The translations under genes and the position numbers were made by a program. A stretch of DNA of 64,000 nt from Massariosphaeria phaeospora (lineage: Eukaryota; Ascomycota; Dothideomycetes; Pleosporales). Under the pieces are notes generated by a model, which worked only from the letters and a program-made list of their open reading frames with translations, did no database searches and had not been told where the DNA came from. Below are positions 10,169-21,191 of the stretch, piece by piece. The stretch is from positions 496,001-560,000 of the forward strand of contig JAADJZ010000023.1 of NCBI GenBank assembly GCA_011032825.1, read 5' to 3'. Numbering within the stretch: position 1 is the stretch's first letter; the number at the start of each line of letters is the position of its first letter.

Positions 10169-11740
10169 ATGGCGCCCCACATCACCATCAACAACGACCC
10201 GCGCGACGCCGGCCTGTCGCCCATGGCCGTCCACGACATGCACCTGGCCAAACGCGAAGCCTACGCCGTCAGCCCAGCCGCCGGCTCGAAGCCGCCCGAC
10301 GCGTTCAGCAACGTCGGCTTCCAGGTGCTGTTCGCCCTCATCGGCACCGGCATGGTGGTCACGGGCATCTGGTTCTTCTTCTGGGCCCGCAACGGCGGCT
10401 TCAAGTGGCGGCAGGACGACTGGCAAGACTACAAGTCGACGGTGCTGCGCCGCAAGGGCCCCGACGGCAAGACGCTGTCCAATGCCACCAAGAGCACCCG
10501 CCTCGGCGGCGGCAGCGTCGTGCACGGCGGCAGCTACGGCGTCGAGAGCAGCGTGGGCTACACCGACGAGACGGGCACCAGCGCCGACATGAGTGAGATC
10601 CGCGACGCCGAGGAGGGCAAGTCGCGGCACTTCGGCATCCGCGGCGGCGACGGCCGGAAGAAGAGCCGCCGCGAGCACAGCAAGAGCCGCCGCGACGTCG
10701 ACCTGCGTGACTACCGCCACGAGCGCGCTGCTCGCGTCGGCGGCCTCAACCGGCAAGCCGACGGCATGTACACCGACTACTCCAACACCGAACCGTCCGA
10801 CCTCGGCTCCAACGTGTCCAGCAAGCCGCTCGTCGCGCCCCCCAAAGACAAGAAGCAGGAGGCGAAAGACAAGGAACGCCGCGCACGCGAACGCATGCGC
10901 AAGGCCAAGCTCGCCGAGAAGGAAGCCGCCAGAGTCGCCGCCGCCGCAGCCAAGGCCCAGAAGGACGCCCAGAAGGCCCAGGCAAAGAAGAACAAGGTCG
11001 AACAGAAGAAGGCAAAGAAGACACAGCCCCCCGAGACCGAGGCCACCCCCTCCGAGGCTCCCGAGATGACCGAAGCTGCTCCCTCCGAGGCCCTCATGAC
11101 CGAGTACACGCGCCCTGCTCCCTCTGCGGCCCCCCTGACCGAGTACACACGAGCTATCCTCAGCCCATCCCGCCGTGCACCTCCCTCCGCCGCCTACTCG
11201 TTCACAACCGGCGAGGACGACAACGCTACAGTCTACACGGGCGTCTACACCGACAACCGCACAGTCGACACCCGCCCCGCCCCCTCTGAGCACAACGAGT
11301 CTTCCTACTACTCCGACTACCGCCCCAACGCCGACCCGGCCGCCTACTCGCAAGCCACCCGAGCCCGCCGCGAGGCCCGCGAAGGCCGCGAGCGCCGTGA
11401 CCGCCGCGAGCGAACCTCTCAATCCCAGTCACAATCGCAGTCGCAGTCGCAGTCCCGCCACTCGTCCCCCCGCAAGCAGCACCGCACCTCCCGACCAGCC
11501 GCTCCCTCGGACATCTTCACGGCCGCCAACGGCGACGTCCAGGGCACCATTGCGTATCCCTGCCACATCCCCGGCCTGAGCTCTGCCGGCAGCGTCGGCG
11601 TGAGCGAGAGCGTCAGCCAGGTGGGTGGGCCGAGCCATGCTAAGCGTAGCGGCGGCGGCAGAGACGTCATGGATGGGTATCGCAGGGGTGGAGTGAGGCC
11701 TGTGGGTCGCAGGGACTCGCTGAGCGATAGCGATTCTTGA
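10169..11740 (+). CDS. Conserved single-pass membrane protein with charged coiled coil
   Basis: Intronless, 523 residues. One strong transmembrane helix (about 50-71) follows an N-terminal stretch without a cleavable signal. A short basic/aromatic segment (FKWRQDDWQDYKS) comes after it. The long remainder is hydrophilic: a Lys/Glu/Ala coiled coil (about 226-285), tandem Ala/Pro/Ser segments repeating TEYTR, and a Gln-Ser dipeptide run (about 421-430). The layout fits a membrane-anchored protein with a disordered cytosolic tail. I do not recognise a functional family. The very strong GC bias at third positions also produces a long antisense open frame, which I regard as a shadow. Confidence 0.75.
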   Translation: MAPHITINNDPRDAGLSPMAVHDMHLAKREAYAVSPAAGSKPPDAFSNVGFQVLFALIGTGMVVTGIWFFFWARNGGFKWRQDDWQDYKSTVLRRKGPDGKTLSNATKSTRLGGGSVVHGGSYGVESSVGYTDETGTSADMSEIRDAEEGKSRHFGIRGGDGRKKSRREHSKSRRDVDLRDYRHERAARVGGLNRQADGMYTDYSNTEPSDLGSNVSSKPLVAPPKDKKQEAKDKERRARERMRKAKLAEKEAARVAAAAAKAQKDAQKAQAKKNKVEQKKAKKTQPPETEATPSEAPEMTEAAPSEALMTEYTRPAPSAAPLTEYTRAILSPSRRAPPSAAYSFTTGEDDNATVYTGVYTDNRTVDTRPAPSEHNESSYYSDYRPNADPAAYSQATRARREAREGRERRDRRERTSQSQSQSQSQSQSRHSSPRKQHRTSRPAAPSDIFTAANGDVQGTIAYPCHIPGLSSAGSVGVSESVSQVGGPSHAKRSGGGRDVMDGYRRGGVRPVGRRDSLSDSDS

Positions 11741-14700
11741 GCGGTGAATGATGAAAGTCTGCATATCATGGCGTTGGTTCTGTACGGTTCGGATTAGGGT
11801 TCAAGTGAAAATTGTGTGTGTACATACAAATTGTACAGTGTACAGTTGCCGCGCGGTGGGTTTATCAGGGATTGACCATGGACTGAGAACGGACGGGTAC
11901 GAATAGGGATTGAGCGGCGGACGTATGTAGATTACTAAATGGAATGAATCGATGAATATCAGTCATGGAGGTTGTTGAGTGCCTCTTCGGTGAGAAAATT
12001 CTGTGCCTTGATAGTGCCGTCTTGACGTACTGGACTCGACGGACTGGCTGTTCGTTTGTATGACTGGATATCTGGCTACGTAGATTGATAAATAGGTAGG
12101 GCGGGTAGGTAGGTAGGTAGATACGTAGGTACTCTGTACTTAGCATGGGAAAAAGACACAGATTGGACGCGGCATGGCATGGCATAGCATATAGAAACAG
12201 ATTACATCTAAAACACACGCGCATCAAACCTGCTCGGACTAACCTCTCTTTCTTCCCCCACAGCCCGCTCCCAAAACATAATGAAGAGAATACTCGATTG
12301 CTGACCGCACTGGGCTTTCTTCCAACATTTACATGACAGAAAAGCACACACACACAGCGGCGGTCCAAAGGATTTGGCAATCGGTGGCACACAGCACATA
12401 GCACAGCTAGAGGCTTCCTCCAACGGGAGAGAAGTATGCAATCGTGGATTTTGGGACATGTAGGTAGGTAGGGGTAGGATGGACGCTGCGTGGCTGGGCA
12501 TATTGTGGTGAGAGGTTTCTGGAATGGAAGATAGGGTAGGGTGGACAGTAGCGGCTTGGGTACCTACTCTGGTAGAGCAGGGGGTTCAACGCTGAGGGTC
12601 GAGGGAGGTGAGCTGAGCTGAGCTGAGTTGGTAATAGGCAAGAAGGAGTCAAAGGAGGTGCAAATGGGAACTAGACTTTAATCCAAAAGGATTTTCGCAT
12701 GCAAATCGAGGCTCAGGATTTGAGAAAAGGAGCTTCATCGATGGCTGGTGTGTTTGGCGTTAGGGTCGCTGTGGTGAGTGATGAGTGCATGTATGGATGG
12801 AGAGAAGGATGTATAGATAGGGTAGTTTTGGTGCGAGATTGCGGCGTTTGGCGGTGTGAGGGGTTGGGCTTCGGAGATATGTATAGGCCTAGGCCTTGCC
12901 ATGTCGTTATCGAAGTACCTACCGTGTAACGCGATGACTGTGCCAAAGTGGCGTATACGAGTATGGAGCAAGACGACCTACCCATGTATGCGATCCTGCT
13001 TACTCATACCCCCACGCGTAAGTGCACAAGTAACCGGTGAGATTTACACTCGCCGCGCCGCTCCTATGGTTTCTCTCGCTCCAGTCCATGCATGCTTGAG
13101 AGCCGAGTACTGCATATGTTGATCGACGCCACTCAGCACAGCTGCGTAGATCTTCACAGCCCTACGGTCAGCCCTATGGGTAGTCTGAACCGTGCAGCGG
13201 CGTGGTAGGCCTTGGTTTGGGCAACCATTCGGGAGATAATTGATACCTGTTCTATTGGCGCGCCTGCTGACTTGGCTTACGGTCTGATCTGACGCGGCCT
13301 GGTGGCGAGTGGTGCTGTGTGTGGGAAATGCGTCTATTTTGGAAGAAGTGATGGAAGCCGAGTTAGGCAAGGGTAATAGTGTGCACACCGTTCGGAGACG
13401 TTGCTTTTCACACGGCCGTTGGCAAGAGCTGGTGTGGCGTGATCGGTAGTGGCAGCCAAAGTAGTTCGCGCCACTGTGGAGTAGTCAGTCGTTGTCTATG
13501 ATCTCATAGTAGGACATATACCGGCTCTTGCTTCCTCTGCAAATGAGGCCGGAGTGATGCGCACCTCCGGGAGCCGCGTCTTCGGAGCAGACCGAAGCCG
13601 ATGAAGTGTGGAGGCTTCAGGTGACACAACGGTGATAGAGTGCTTACTAGAAACGCTTTCCTGGGTGTTGGAGGCGCGGCAGGCCACACCGCAGGTTCTA
13701 CACGTGGAGAGGGAGGACGCGGAGGACCGGGGTGCGGACTTCGTAAGCATCATCTGAGAGGAACTGGTGGGTGGTGTAAGCGTCACCAGTAGCGTATGCT
13801 TGACCGCGAGTCGTGAGTCGTGCGGACTGTGCCCCGCCCTTCAAACTCTGTGTGGACGCCTGTTCCAAGTAAATAGTAAATGATAATGTGAATACCGGTT
13901 TGTGGTGGATTTTAGTGGTCGAAAACAGGATGTTCGCAGTTGATATCTGCTAGAGGCTGGCCTGGGCCGAGAAGCAATTGGCGAGTGATATCTAGAGGTC
14001 ATACGGGAATTCCACCATGGCAAATCCCCACTCTGCCATTCATCTGATCGGTATTTGATTGCTAGCTCGTCGAGAATATATTGCGTGCCCAAGTGGTGTA
14101 TTGGCTGGTTTTGTCACCTGAAACAGGCGTTCGGCATCAAACACCGTCGAGGGAGCACGGGAAGACGAATGATGAAGTCAAGAGACAAAATTGATAGTCT
14201 CGGCATCCAGCTCGCGAACGACTACTGGTGCAATCAACACTCTGATCACCGCCATGGAAGGACGCGTATTGATAATTGTGGTTTGCCGCATCGAGCGCTT
14301 CGATCGGTCAGCTCGCTCGGATCCCGGCCGCGAGGTGTGGGATGGCTTGACCAGAGAGGGCTAGGCTAGCGTGAGTGAGGCTGGTGGAGGGGCAGATGGA
14401 GGGCAGATAGAGGGCTAATAGAGGTGGTTGTGGTGGTGGTCTCGGCCTGGTCTGCAGGGCTGCGTCCTGCACTAGGCGGGACGCTAGGCTCTGACTGGCT
14501 GGCTGTGGGGCACTCCCTCCATGCCGCCTCTCTCTTCACGCTGCCTACACCGCGACTCCCGCTCGATATTCGATGAATTGTCCACACGGGGAAAAGGCCT
14601 GCCATTCGCACTGCTGCATCGATCGCCCGTGGCCTGCGTCCTGTGCCCGTTCTGCTGCATGCGACCATCCCGCAACGCAGGGGACTGTGCAGATGACCCT

Positions 14701-15456
14701 CTGCGCCCATCTTATCAGCACACCATTACGGCGCCCTCTAGCCATCATGTGTCGAACCCGCGCCCACATCGACAGTCATTCTCTGTTTTGCGCCTTGAAA
14801 GCCCTGTTTCCTTCTTGTCTATGCTCAACTAAGCTTTTCCGCCCTCGTCCGCTAATAATGTACAGGCCGCATCTGTAGGGCGCACACAGGATGCATGAGC
14901 CGTAGTCTATCCCCCAGCAATCCCTCTATAAGAGCTGCACGAATCCTTCCAAGAAAGCGTTTGATCTGCGGTGCACTCGAGGTGGATTTACTAGATAAGG
15001 GTATTCGCTTCTCCTTCTTCAACTGTGCGTTGCCACGTCCTCGTTTCTCCCTCTAGGCAAACGTCTCCTCAAGGCACCATCCTTCTTGTCTCACTCTATG
15101 ATTCACACGCCTTCGTGGCCTCCCCCTACTGCTGCGCCTCGGTGATTATAACACGCGGCTCTTCCAGAGGCCGTATGCAACAGTCACGTATATAGTCTCG
15201 CGCGTGGGCGCTTTTCCTACCCGCTCCCATCCCGCTGGCCAGACTACAAGAAGCACCCGTCGTCACTTCCATCTTCCTCTCCATTGCCAGCACCCGGACG
15301 CTGCTGCCGCTAGCATCGACCGGCCTCGGGCCGGATAAAAAGAGGATAGGGCTCCAAAGTAGCCTCACCGTCGTCAAGGTCGAGTTCAGTGCCAGCCCGT
15401 CGCTCCCTATTCGTCGCTCCTCACGTCTCCGAACTCTCAAAGACGCCATATCAACG
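11741..15456. other. Long gene-poor interval (3.7 kb)
   Basis: Only short, overlapping, domain-free frames are present. Microsatellites occur near 12103-12120 (GGTA) and 12610-12630 (GAGCT). CT-rich sequence at 15000-15130 may be promoter of the next gene. A non-coding RNA, or a long 5' leader of the 15.4 kb gene, cannot be excluded. Confidence 0.5.
12103..12120. repeat. Microsatellite (GGTA)n
   Basis: About four tandem GGTA units within the gene-poor interval. Confidence 0.75.
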
Positions 15457-16119
15457 ATGCCTTCGTTCTCGAGGAGCTCGCGGGCCTATTCATTCCCTCC
15501 ATGCATCGATAGTGTCGAGTTTGCCCCACCCTCCGACACCGGCCTGCCAGACATCGACGAGGATCCCTTCGCTCACTTCCTGACCCCTGTCACCGAAGAA
15601 GACGACCCGTACTCTCTAGAACTCAGTGCAGGCATCCATGACGGGCCTCGCACTTCCAAGACCTCCAAGTTCAAGACTACCGTCGCCGACAAGTGGGCTC
15701 GCTACGTCAAGAATAACCACGTCTCACTCCACGACCGCTACCACGACGCCAGCGCCGACGAAACCGAAGACGAAGAATCTTTCATGCAGCTCGACGACGA
15801 CCGCTTGCTCGCCGCCCCCCACACAGTCACCCAACTCACGGGACCACCCACCCCAAGAATCACCATCACGCAGCCCACCCGCGGCCGCGCCCAAGAACCC
15901 ATCACGCGCAAGCCGCGTCCCCGCAACCGCACCTCACGTACACTATCCGGCCACCGCCACTCATGGCGCGAACCCAGCCCCGACCTGTTCACCGTCGACG
16001 AGTCCGAAGAGGAAGAGCAGCTGCCCCGGCGGTCCAAGATGAAGAAGACCAAGGATGGCGCTGAGCGCCGGAGGTCGTCGCGCCCGAGATTGGACATGAT
16101 CCAGAAGTCGAGATTGTAA
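15457..16119 (+). CDS. Uncharacterised hydrophilic protein
   Basis: 220 residues, intronless, from the ATG at 15457. The N-terminal 50 residues are Ser/Pro/acidic; a central part contains DKWARYVKNNHVSLHDRYHD, probably the conserved core. An acidic patch and a basic, Arg-rich C-terminus (about 165-220) with ESEEEEQLPRRSKMKKTK follow. No signal peptide, membrane segment or enzyme motif is visible. The basic tail could be a nuclear localisation signal; that is inference. Coding is supported by length and third-position GC bias; no relative is recognised. Confidence 0.6.
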   Translation: MPSFSRSSRAYSFPPCIDSVEFAPPSDTGLPDIDEDPFAHFLTPVTEEDDPYSLELSAGIHDGPRTSKTSKFKTTVADKWARYVKNNHVSLHDRYHDASADETEDEESFMQLDDDRLLAAPHTVTQLTGPPTPRITITQPTRGRAQEPITRKPRPRNRTSRTLSGHRHSWREPSPDLFTVDESEEEEQLPRRSKMKKTKDGAERRRSSRPRLDMIQKSRL

Positions 16120-17100
16120 TCACACGCACGGATACACACGGATGGTTGGGTTGAAGCTCGGGGAGGATTGCATAGGCAATAAGATGGAGTTGTGGGAGCA
16201 TATGCATTGGGCGGCGCTACGGCGTCTTTTGTTCTCGCTATCGCTAGGCGCATTTTCCTGGCGTTGGGTTTTGTCGCATCGCATTGCATCGCATATACTG
16301 CATACTACGGCGTTTGGGTTACTCTTTCTTTCTTTCTTACTTCAGTTCGCTTCGCTTGCATACACATGCACATGTATAGGTGTGCAGGCAAGTCAACAGC
16401 ACGGATTTGCATTGGGCGGCGTTTCCCGGACCTGAGCATTTACACCTTTAGTACACACTTGCGCGCAAGAAGCACCAGATTGATAGATCAGTTGGCCGCT
16501 TGGATAGATAGTGAGTGAGTGGGCGAGTGGATATAATTTGGGTAGTTAGTTAGTGAAGGGGAGTTGAACGAAGATGCATTTGGTATACACACGAATAACC
16601 CACCTTAGTTACACCGACTGCCTGCATGTCTGTCTGTCTGCTTGTGTCCTCTAACCCAAACCAGTAGTGTTCTTTTGCGTCTAGGTTTCTGCACATAAGG
16701 CCATGTATCGTGATCTTGCGCCACACGCAGTCGACGGCCCACCGCGCATATGAACTATCTACCTACACACCACACACCTATGCTGCATGGTGTTGCATCG
16801 TAAGACCGTCTGGTGGGTGTGGTTCGTGTGGACGTTAGTGTCATGTAGAGGGAATCATGCGGGAATTAGCGCCAGGCGGAAAGGGCTCGAGATAGCTGGA
16901 ATGCGTGCTACTGGAGTGCGTACTGGCGAAGATAGATTCGTGGCTGTACGGAAGGCGGTAGGATTTGGCGACGACCTGCTGACGGGGCCCACAGATAAGT
17001 AGATACCCATACCCAACCTGAACCACAATCTGGATATTCCCCCTCAATGGTGCATTCATATCTATTTCCAACCCCTATGTCCAAAGTTCATCTCCCCCCC
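16120..17100. other. Convergent intergenic region
   Basis: Lies between two genes that point towards each other. It contains only short frames and should hold both 3' ends. No repeat or RNA gene recognised. Confidence 0.5.
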
Positions 17101-17499
17101 TCACCACTCCAACTCCAAACTCTCCCCCCACGTCCCCTCCCGCTTTACCCTCAGCACCTCCTCCACATTCCCCTCCCCTAAATCCGCGCCATACAAATGT
17201 GCAAAGCAGCCCCGTCCGACCTCTTCCCATCTCACCTCCGCGCTGCCCTCTTTCTTCACCGTCCCGTCGCCATCGGTCCCCACGGCCAGCACCTCGTACT
17301 TTATCTTCAGCAGCCACAGCTCGGCGGCGGCGCCGAAGAACTTGTCGGCGGTGCCGGGGACTTGGGCGGACGTCGAGAGGTGGATGTAGCCGTCGGTGCG
17401 GTCGAGGTCCGAGAGCGGGAGGCGCGGTGGGAGCGGGGAGCGGGGTGCGGAGGGGAGGATTTTGTAGAGGTAGGTTGGGGGTGGAGAGGGCGCGGGCAT
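17101..17499 (-). CDS. DUF952 family protein
   Basis: 132 residues, intronless. The family pattern is clear: YLYKILPSAP at the start, DGYIHLSTSAQVPGTADKFF in the middle, ELWLLKIKYEVL, then VRWEEVGRGCFAHLYG near the end (the usual form is FPHLYG). DUF952 proteins are small soluble proteins of unknown biochemical role found in bacteria and fungi; the fold is related to ADP-ribosyl-transferase-like proteins, but no activity can be claimed here. It is divergent from the MscL gene, with 260 bases between the two start codons, so the two may share a promoter region. Confidence 0.85.
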   Translation of the reverse strand: MPAPSPPPTYLYKILPSAPRSPLPPRLPLSDLDRTDGYIHLSTSAQVPGTADKFFGAAAELWLLKIKYEVLAVGTDGDGTVKKEGSAEVRWEEVGRGCFAHLYGADLGEGNVEEVLRVKREGTWGESLELEW

Positions 17500-17759
17500 G
17501 GTGGGCGACGCGGCTAGATCGAGAATGTAGAATAGTCTGCGGAAGAAATCGATGGCGGTTCGTCGCGGCTTGATCGATGTTGCTGAGGCGAAGGTTGACG
17601 GACATGACTAAGTCTGAGCAGAGCGGCACGTGATTGGGCAGACGTCCAATGACGTCAACGCGTCCAAGGTCACTTCGCGTCTCAAGACTCAAGTCCACCA
17701 TCACTTCTCGTCTCGAGTTCAACGTTCCAAACTGCAGAACGTCTCCATTCTCAGCAAAG
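17500..17759. promoter_or_regulatory. Bidirectional promoter of DUF952 and MscL genes
   Basis: 260 bases separate the divergent ATGs. It holds a CACGTGA element near 17629 (a CACGTG E-box core) and a TGACGTCA palindrome near 17649 that matches a CRE/ATF-type site. Both are seen in sequence; use by a factor is inferred. Confidence 0.5.
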
Positions 17760-18382
17760 ATGCCCCGCCTCGACGATAACACGCAGTCGCTCCTCCGCGA
17801 CACGGAGCAAGGCGTCCGCGAACGCACCACCCGCGCATGGGACAGCTTCACCAACTTCGCGCTGCGCGACAACGTGCTCGAAGTCGCCGTCGGCCTCATG
17901 TACGTCTGCCAGCACCTACCCTCTCCCATCCCAAAAACCCCAAGATGCCACCACTCATCCGCTAATCCTCACCCAGCCTCGCCGCCTCCTTCACCGCCTG
18001 CGCCAACTCCCTCGTAACCGACATCCTCCTCCCACTCATCTCCCTCCTCCCCTTCCTCGCCCGCAACCTCGACGAGAAATTCGCCACCTTAAAACACGGC
18101 CCGCACTACAACAACAGCATCTCAACCGGCTACAACACCAAAGAGCAGGCGCTGTCCGACGGCGCGCTGATCTTCGCCTACGGCAGCTTCCTGGACAAGA
18201 TTGTGCGGTTCCTGCTGATTGCGTTGAGCTTGTGGGCGATTGCGAGCGTGTACTCGCGGGCTTCGGATGATAATATCGTCAAGAAGCAGGTCAAGTGCAA
18301 GTATTGCAGGAAGTATATCAGCGAGAAGGCGAAGAGGTGTGTGAATTGTACGAGTTGGTTGGATGGGAGGGAGGATCGGTAG
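17760..18382 (+). CDS. MscL-type large-conductance mechanosensitive channel with C-terminal zinc ribbon
   Basis: Two exons, 17760-17899 and 17977-18382, with an intron at 17900-17976; 181 residues. The join restores VAVGLILAASFTACANSLV, the pore-lining first helix of MscL, preceded by the conserved FALRDNVLEVAVG. A second membrane helix lies at about 130-148. The C-terminus carries two CxxC pairs (CKYC, CVNC) separated by RKYISEKAKR, a zinc-ribbon-like knuckle absent from E. coli MscL. MscL opens under membrane tension to release solutes during osmotic downshock; in fungi its location (plasma membrane or organelle) is less clear. The zinc ribbon is cytosolic by topology. MscL is sporadic in fungi, so bacterial origin is plausible, but it has acquired an intron. 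Confidence 0.9.
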
Positions 18383-18906
18383 GCAGACTGGGGCTGTGTG
18401 TACAAATGCGCTGGCTTTGGAGAGACTTCATCATGGACTAGGTGGGTGCGCAGGCGAAAACACCCGCAGATCCCATCGTTGAGTGAGGAGCGCATGTTCT
18501 ACTTGTACATCAAAGCTTGAAATCTATTTCTGGCTGAATCCATGCGAAAACCTGAGCAGGCAACCCAGACGAGAGCATCAAGATACAAGGTTTTGGCGTG
18601 TTCATCCGATGAGCCTCGTTCGTTGTCGGCGGGTCTTTTTTGTGCCTTTAAGTAGACTCAAACTCCATTCGGGATAACAGCGTTAAAAAAATCTGCAAAC
18701 ACCAACTCGACCACGAGAAGTGAGATCAACATCTTATACTCCAGCTCAAATAAAAAGTAGTGAAGCCACCACTCGACGAAGATAAGTACAAATCATCCAA
18801 ACTCATCTCCCATCCTCGTCCCCTCCGCAAAAGTCCCCAATCCACACCACGACACCAAACCACCCCCCGCTTCCCCTATCCATACCTACATCCTCCCAAT
18901 CATCGT
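18383..18906. other. Convergent intergenic region
   Basis: Contains the 3' ends of the MscL gene and the secreted-protein gene. No gene seen. Confidence 0.5.
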
Positions 18907-20313
18907 CTAAAGAAGAATAACCCGCTTCCCACCTGCCTTCTTCACCGGCGACACTGCTGCCTTGCGGCGCTCGAGCACGCCACCGCGCTTCACGGACCCG
19001 GAGTACGGCGTCCCGTAGCTCTCCGCTGGCTCCAGGACGTCGGGATCGGACGATGGGTCCGTGGTGTTGGGGGCGGTGTTGGAGGTCTGGGGGTAGGTCT
19101 CTTCTTCAGAGGTTGAGGAAGGTTTTGTGTTGGTTGGATATGGGTTAGCGGGGTGGGACGAGATCGACACAGATGAATAGAGAGGGGTTGTAATGTCGGT
19201 GTGGGTTGGGTGGAGAGCGGATAAATCGCCAGAGGACGTTGAGTAGCCAGAGGGCGTGGACATGTCCGTGGACGTCGCGTACAGCGAGCTCTGCTGGTAC
19301 TTGCACGTGTAGGCCTGGTGTGATTTCGTCACTGTAACGGTCTCTTTGGTATGGTGGTAGACGCCCGGCTTGTGGACTCTCGTCGTAGGGTACGCGATCT
19401 CAGTGTCCTTGTCTACAGAAGTAGTACTCGGCTTGACGACTTCATACGTGCCGGCGTGCGGGCACGTAATCGTCGTGTAACGAACGATCGTCCTGGTAGT
19501 GCTGGATTTACCGTTCGCTGCCTTGCTGATTTCGTAAGCGCCATACAGAGCCGTGATAGTGGTTGCCTTGTCGACGACAGTGCTAGCCCCGCCGTACGTC
19601 ACGCGCGTGCCTGCATGGGCGGTGCATGTCGCCTCAGCTGGCACTGTAGCGGCCTCGTCGAGCGTGATGTCGTAGGCCGGCACGGTGTATGTGCCCGGGT
19701 GCGCGTAGGTCGTAGTGACGGGCTCGGGGGCACCGTAGCTCAGGGTCTCGATGTACTGCGTCCATTTGCCGCCCTTGTACTCCTTGACCTTCACGGGCTG
19801 TTTGTTCGCGTCGCCCTTGTAGAGTCCGGAGCCAGGGTGTGCGGGGAGAGCGTGCGGGCCGAGGTTGTTGTATGGCGCTTCGTACACTTTCTCGTAGACT
19901 TCGTACCAGGTGTTGGGAACTGTTGCATTAGTGGTGGAGTTGTAGCCCGCAGACGGGGCAGCATGGCTGTATGCGGTTGAGGTGTGGCTGATGGTCGCTT
20001 TGGTGTGGTATACCGTGACGAGCTGATCGGTTTTGGTGATGGTTTGTGCCTTGCCATCGTAGTCGTTGATGACTGTTGAAAGGTATGCGTAGTCGCTCCA
20101 GGAACCCGTGCTTGAATTGGACTTGGCGGGAATGTAGGTTGGGATGACCTGGTGTTGAGAGGTGACAGTGATGGACGGCTTGCCGTGACTTGGGTGGATA
20201 GTTGGGTATTCAAGTTGAGAGACGCCGGTCAAGCTGGAAGATGCAGCGTAGTTGACGTATTCGGCGGCGACGGCGCTGGCGAAAAGGAGAGCGGACGCGA
20301 ACTTCATTGTCAT
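18907..20313 (-). CDS. Secreted Thr/Ser-rich cell-surface protein
   Basis: 468 residues, intronless. MKFASALLFASAVAAEYV (from the second Met, two codons in) is a classical signal peptide. The mature part is rich in Thr, Ser, Tyr and Pro with several N-glycosylation sites. It contains related segments built around AHPGTYTVPAYDITL, AHAGTRVTYGG, PHAGTYEVVKPST and HKPGVYHHTKETV, which look like diverged internal repeats with a H-x-G-x-Y core. The C-terminus (SVKRGGVLERRKAAV and following) is basic, without a clear GPI signal. The pattern fits a fungal cell-wall or extracellular structural protein; a precise role cannot be given. Confidence 0.72.
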   Translation of the reverse strand: MTMKFASALLFASAVAAEYVNYAASSSLTGVSQLEYPTIHPSHGKPSITVTSQHQVIPTYIPAKSNSSTGSWSDYAYLSTVINDYDGKAQTITKTDQLVTVYHTKATISHTSTAYSHAAPSAGYNSTTNATVPNTWYEVYEKVYEAPYNNLGPHALPAHPGSGLYKGDANKQPVKVKEYKGGKWTQYIETLSYGAPEPVTTTYAHPGTYTVPAYDITLDEAATVPAEATCTAHAGTRVTYGGASTVVDKATTITALYGAYEISKAANGKSSTTRTIVRYTTITCPHAGTYEVVKPSTTSVDKDTEIAYPTTRVHKPGVYHHTKETVTVTKSHQAYTCKYQQSSLYATSTDMSTPSGYSTSSGDLSALHPTHTDITTPLYSSVSISSHPANPYPTNTKPSSTSEEETYPQTSNTAPNTTDPSSDPDVLEPAESYGTPYSGSVKRGGVLERRKAAVSPVKKAGGKRVILL

Positions 20314-21191
20314 GGTTTGGAATTAAGAATTACTAATGGTGCGTGCTTATGAGAGAACGAATGACTGAGGAGCCGAGCGCGATATGTCAAAAGAGTGACT
20401 ATAGAGTGAGGAAAGAAGAAGCCGCAAGACTCGTGCCGGTACAATACCTAATATATGAGCATGTCCCCAGGCTCGCGACGATTTGAACACTCTGCTTGTG
20501 GCAATAATACTTCAGTGCAGCTCGTCCAGTGCCTCAGTGGCACACGACCAGTCTCTCCACCACCACTGCCAAGCGCTGGCCACTCTCCACAACTCCCGAA
20601 AAAGTCATCAACGATCCCGTAGATCTCGTAGATCCGACGACCATATCTATTGAACAGACCGAGATGAGCGCCGGTACGCGAAGTACCATGACGGCGAGAT
20701 CCCAAAGGCTTAGCGCGTCCGAACAAGCGAGGAGTCTCGGATATAGGGGATGAGGATGTAAGACTAGCGTTATTAAGACGGGCGGATCGGAGATGCCGGC
20801 GGCTTCGCGACTATTGCCCCTAGATTACTGATGATATGCTTGCCTCTCATTCCCTCGACCAAAGTTTCGATCACGTCGTTGATTTGCGAAAGTGAGACCG
20901 AAGAAAGATCTAGGCGGTCTTGGGGTGGACGCATTTGCTTGGTGACTCAAAGCTTCACCGGGAAATAAGCTTGCGGTATTCCTAACCTAGGTAGATGATT
21001 GGGCAATATATGCGGACGCTGAAGATGGCAGGCTATACCAACGGCATCTCGAGTGCCCGGCGTAGCGTGTAGTAGCGAAAACTGACGTACCAGATATTAT
21101 GATCCTGGAAGAGACCAAGTCCATGAAGTTAAACCCCGACAGTAATATCTATCTAAGTATGCAAGGTTAAAAATCCAAGGGTCATAGTCGG
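20314..21191. other. Intergenic region
   Basis: Upstream of the secreted-protein gene and downstream of the Stealth gene. No supported gene. Confidence 0.5.

Noticed and set aside
10103..11422. 439-residue open frame antisense to the membrane-protein gene
   Set aside because: Low-complexity Gly/Ala/Val/Leu composition produced by the GC-rich third positions of the sense gene; no domain or start context.
14521..14878. Overlapping frames of about 100 residues before the 15.4 kb gene
   Set aside because: Two or three frames open at once, no domain; more likely chance in a GC-rich spacer.
19351..19980. 209-residue frame antisense to the secreted Thr/Ser-rich protein
   Set aside because: Shadow of the Thr/Ser/Tyr-rich sense gene.
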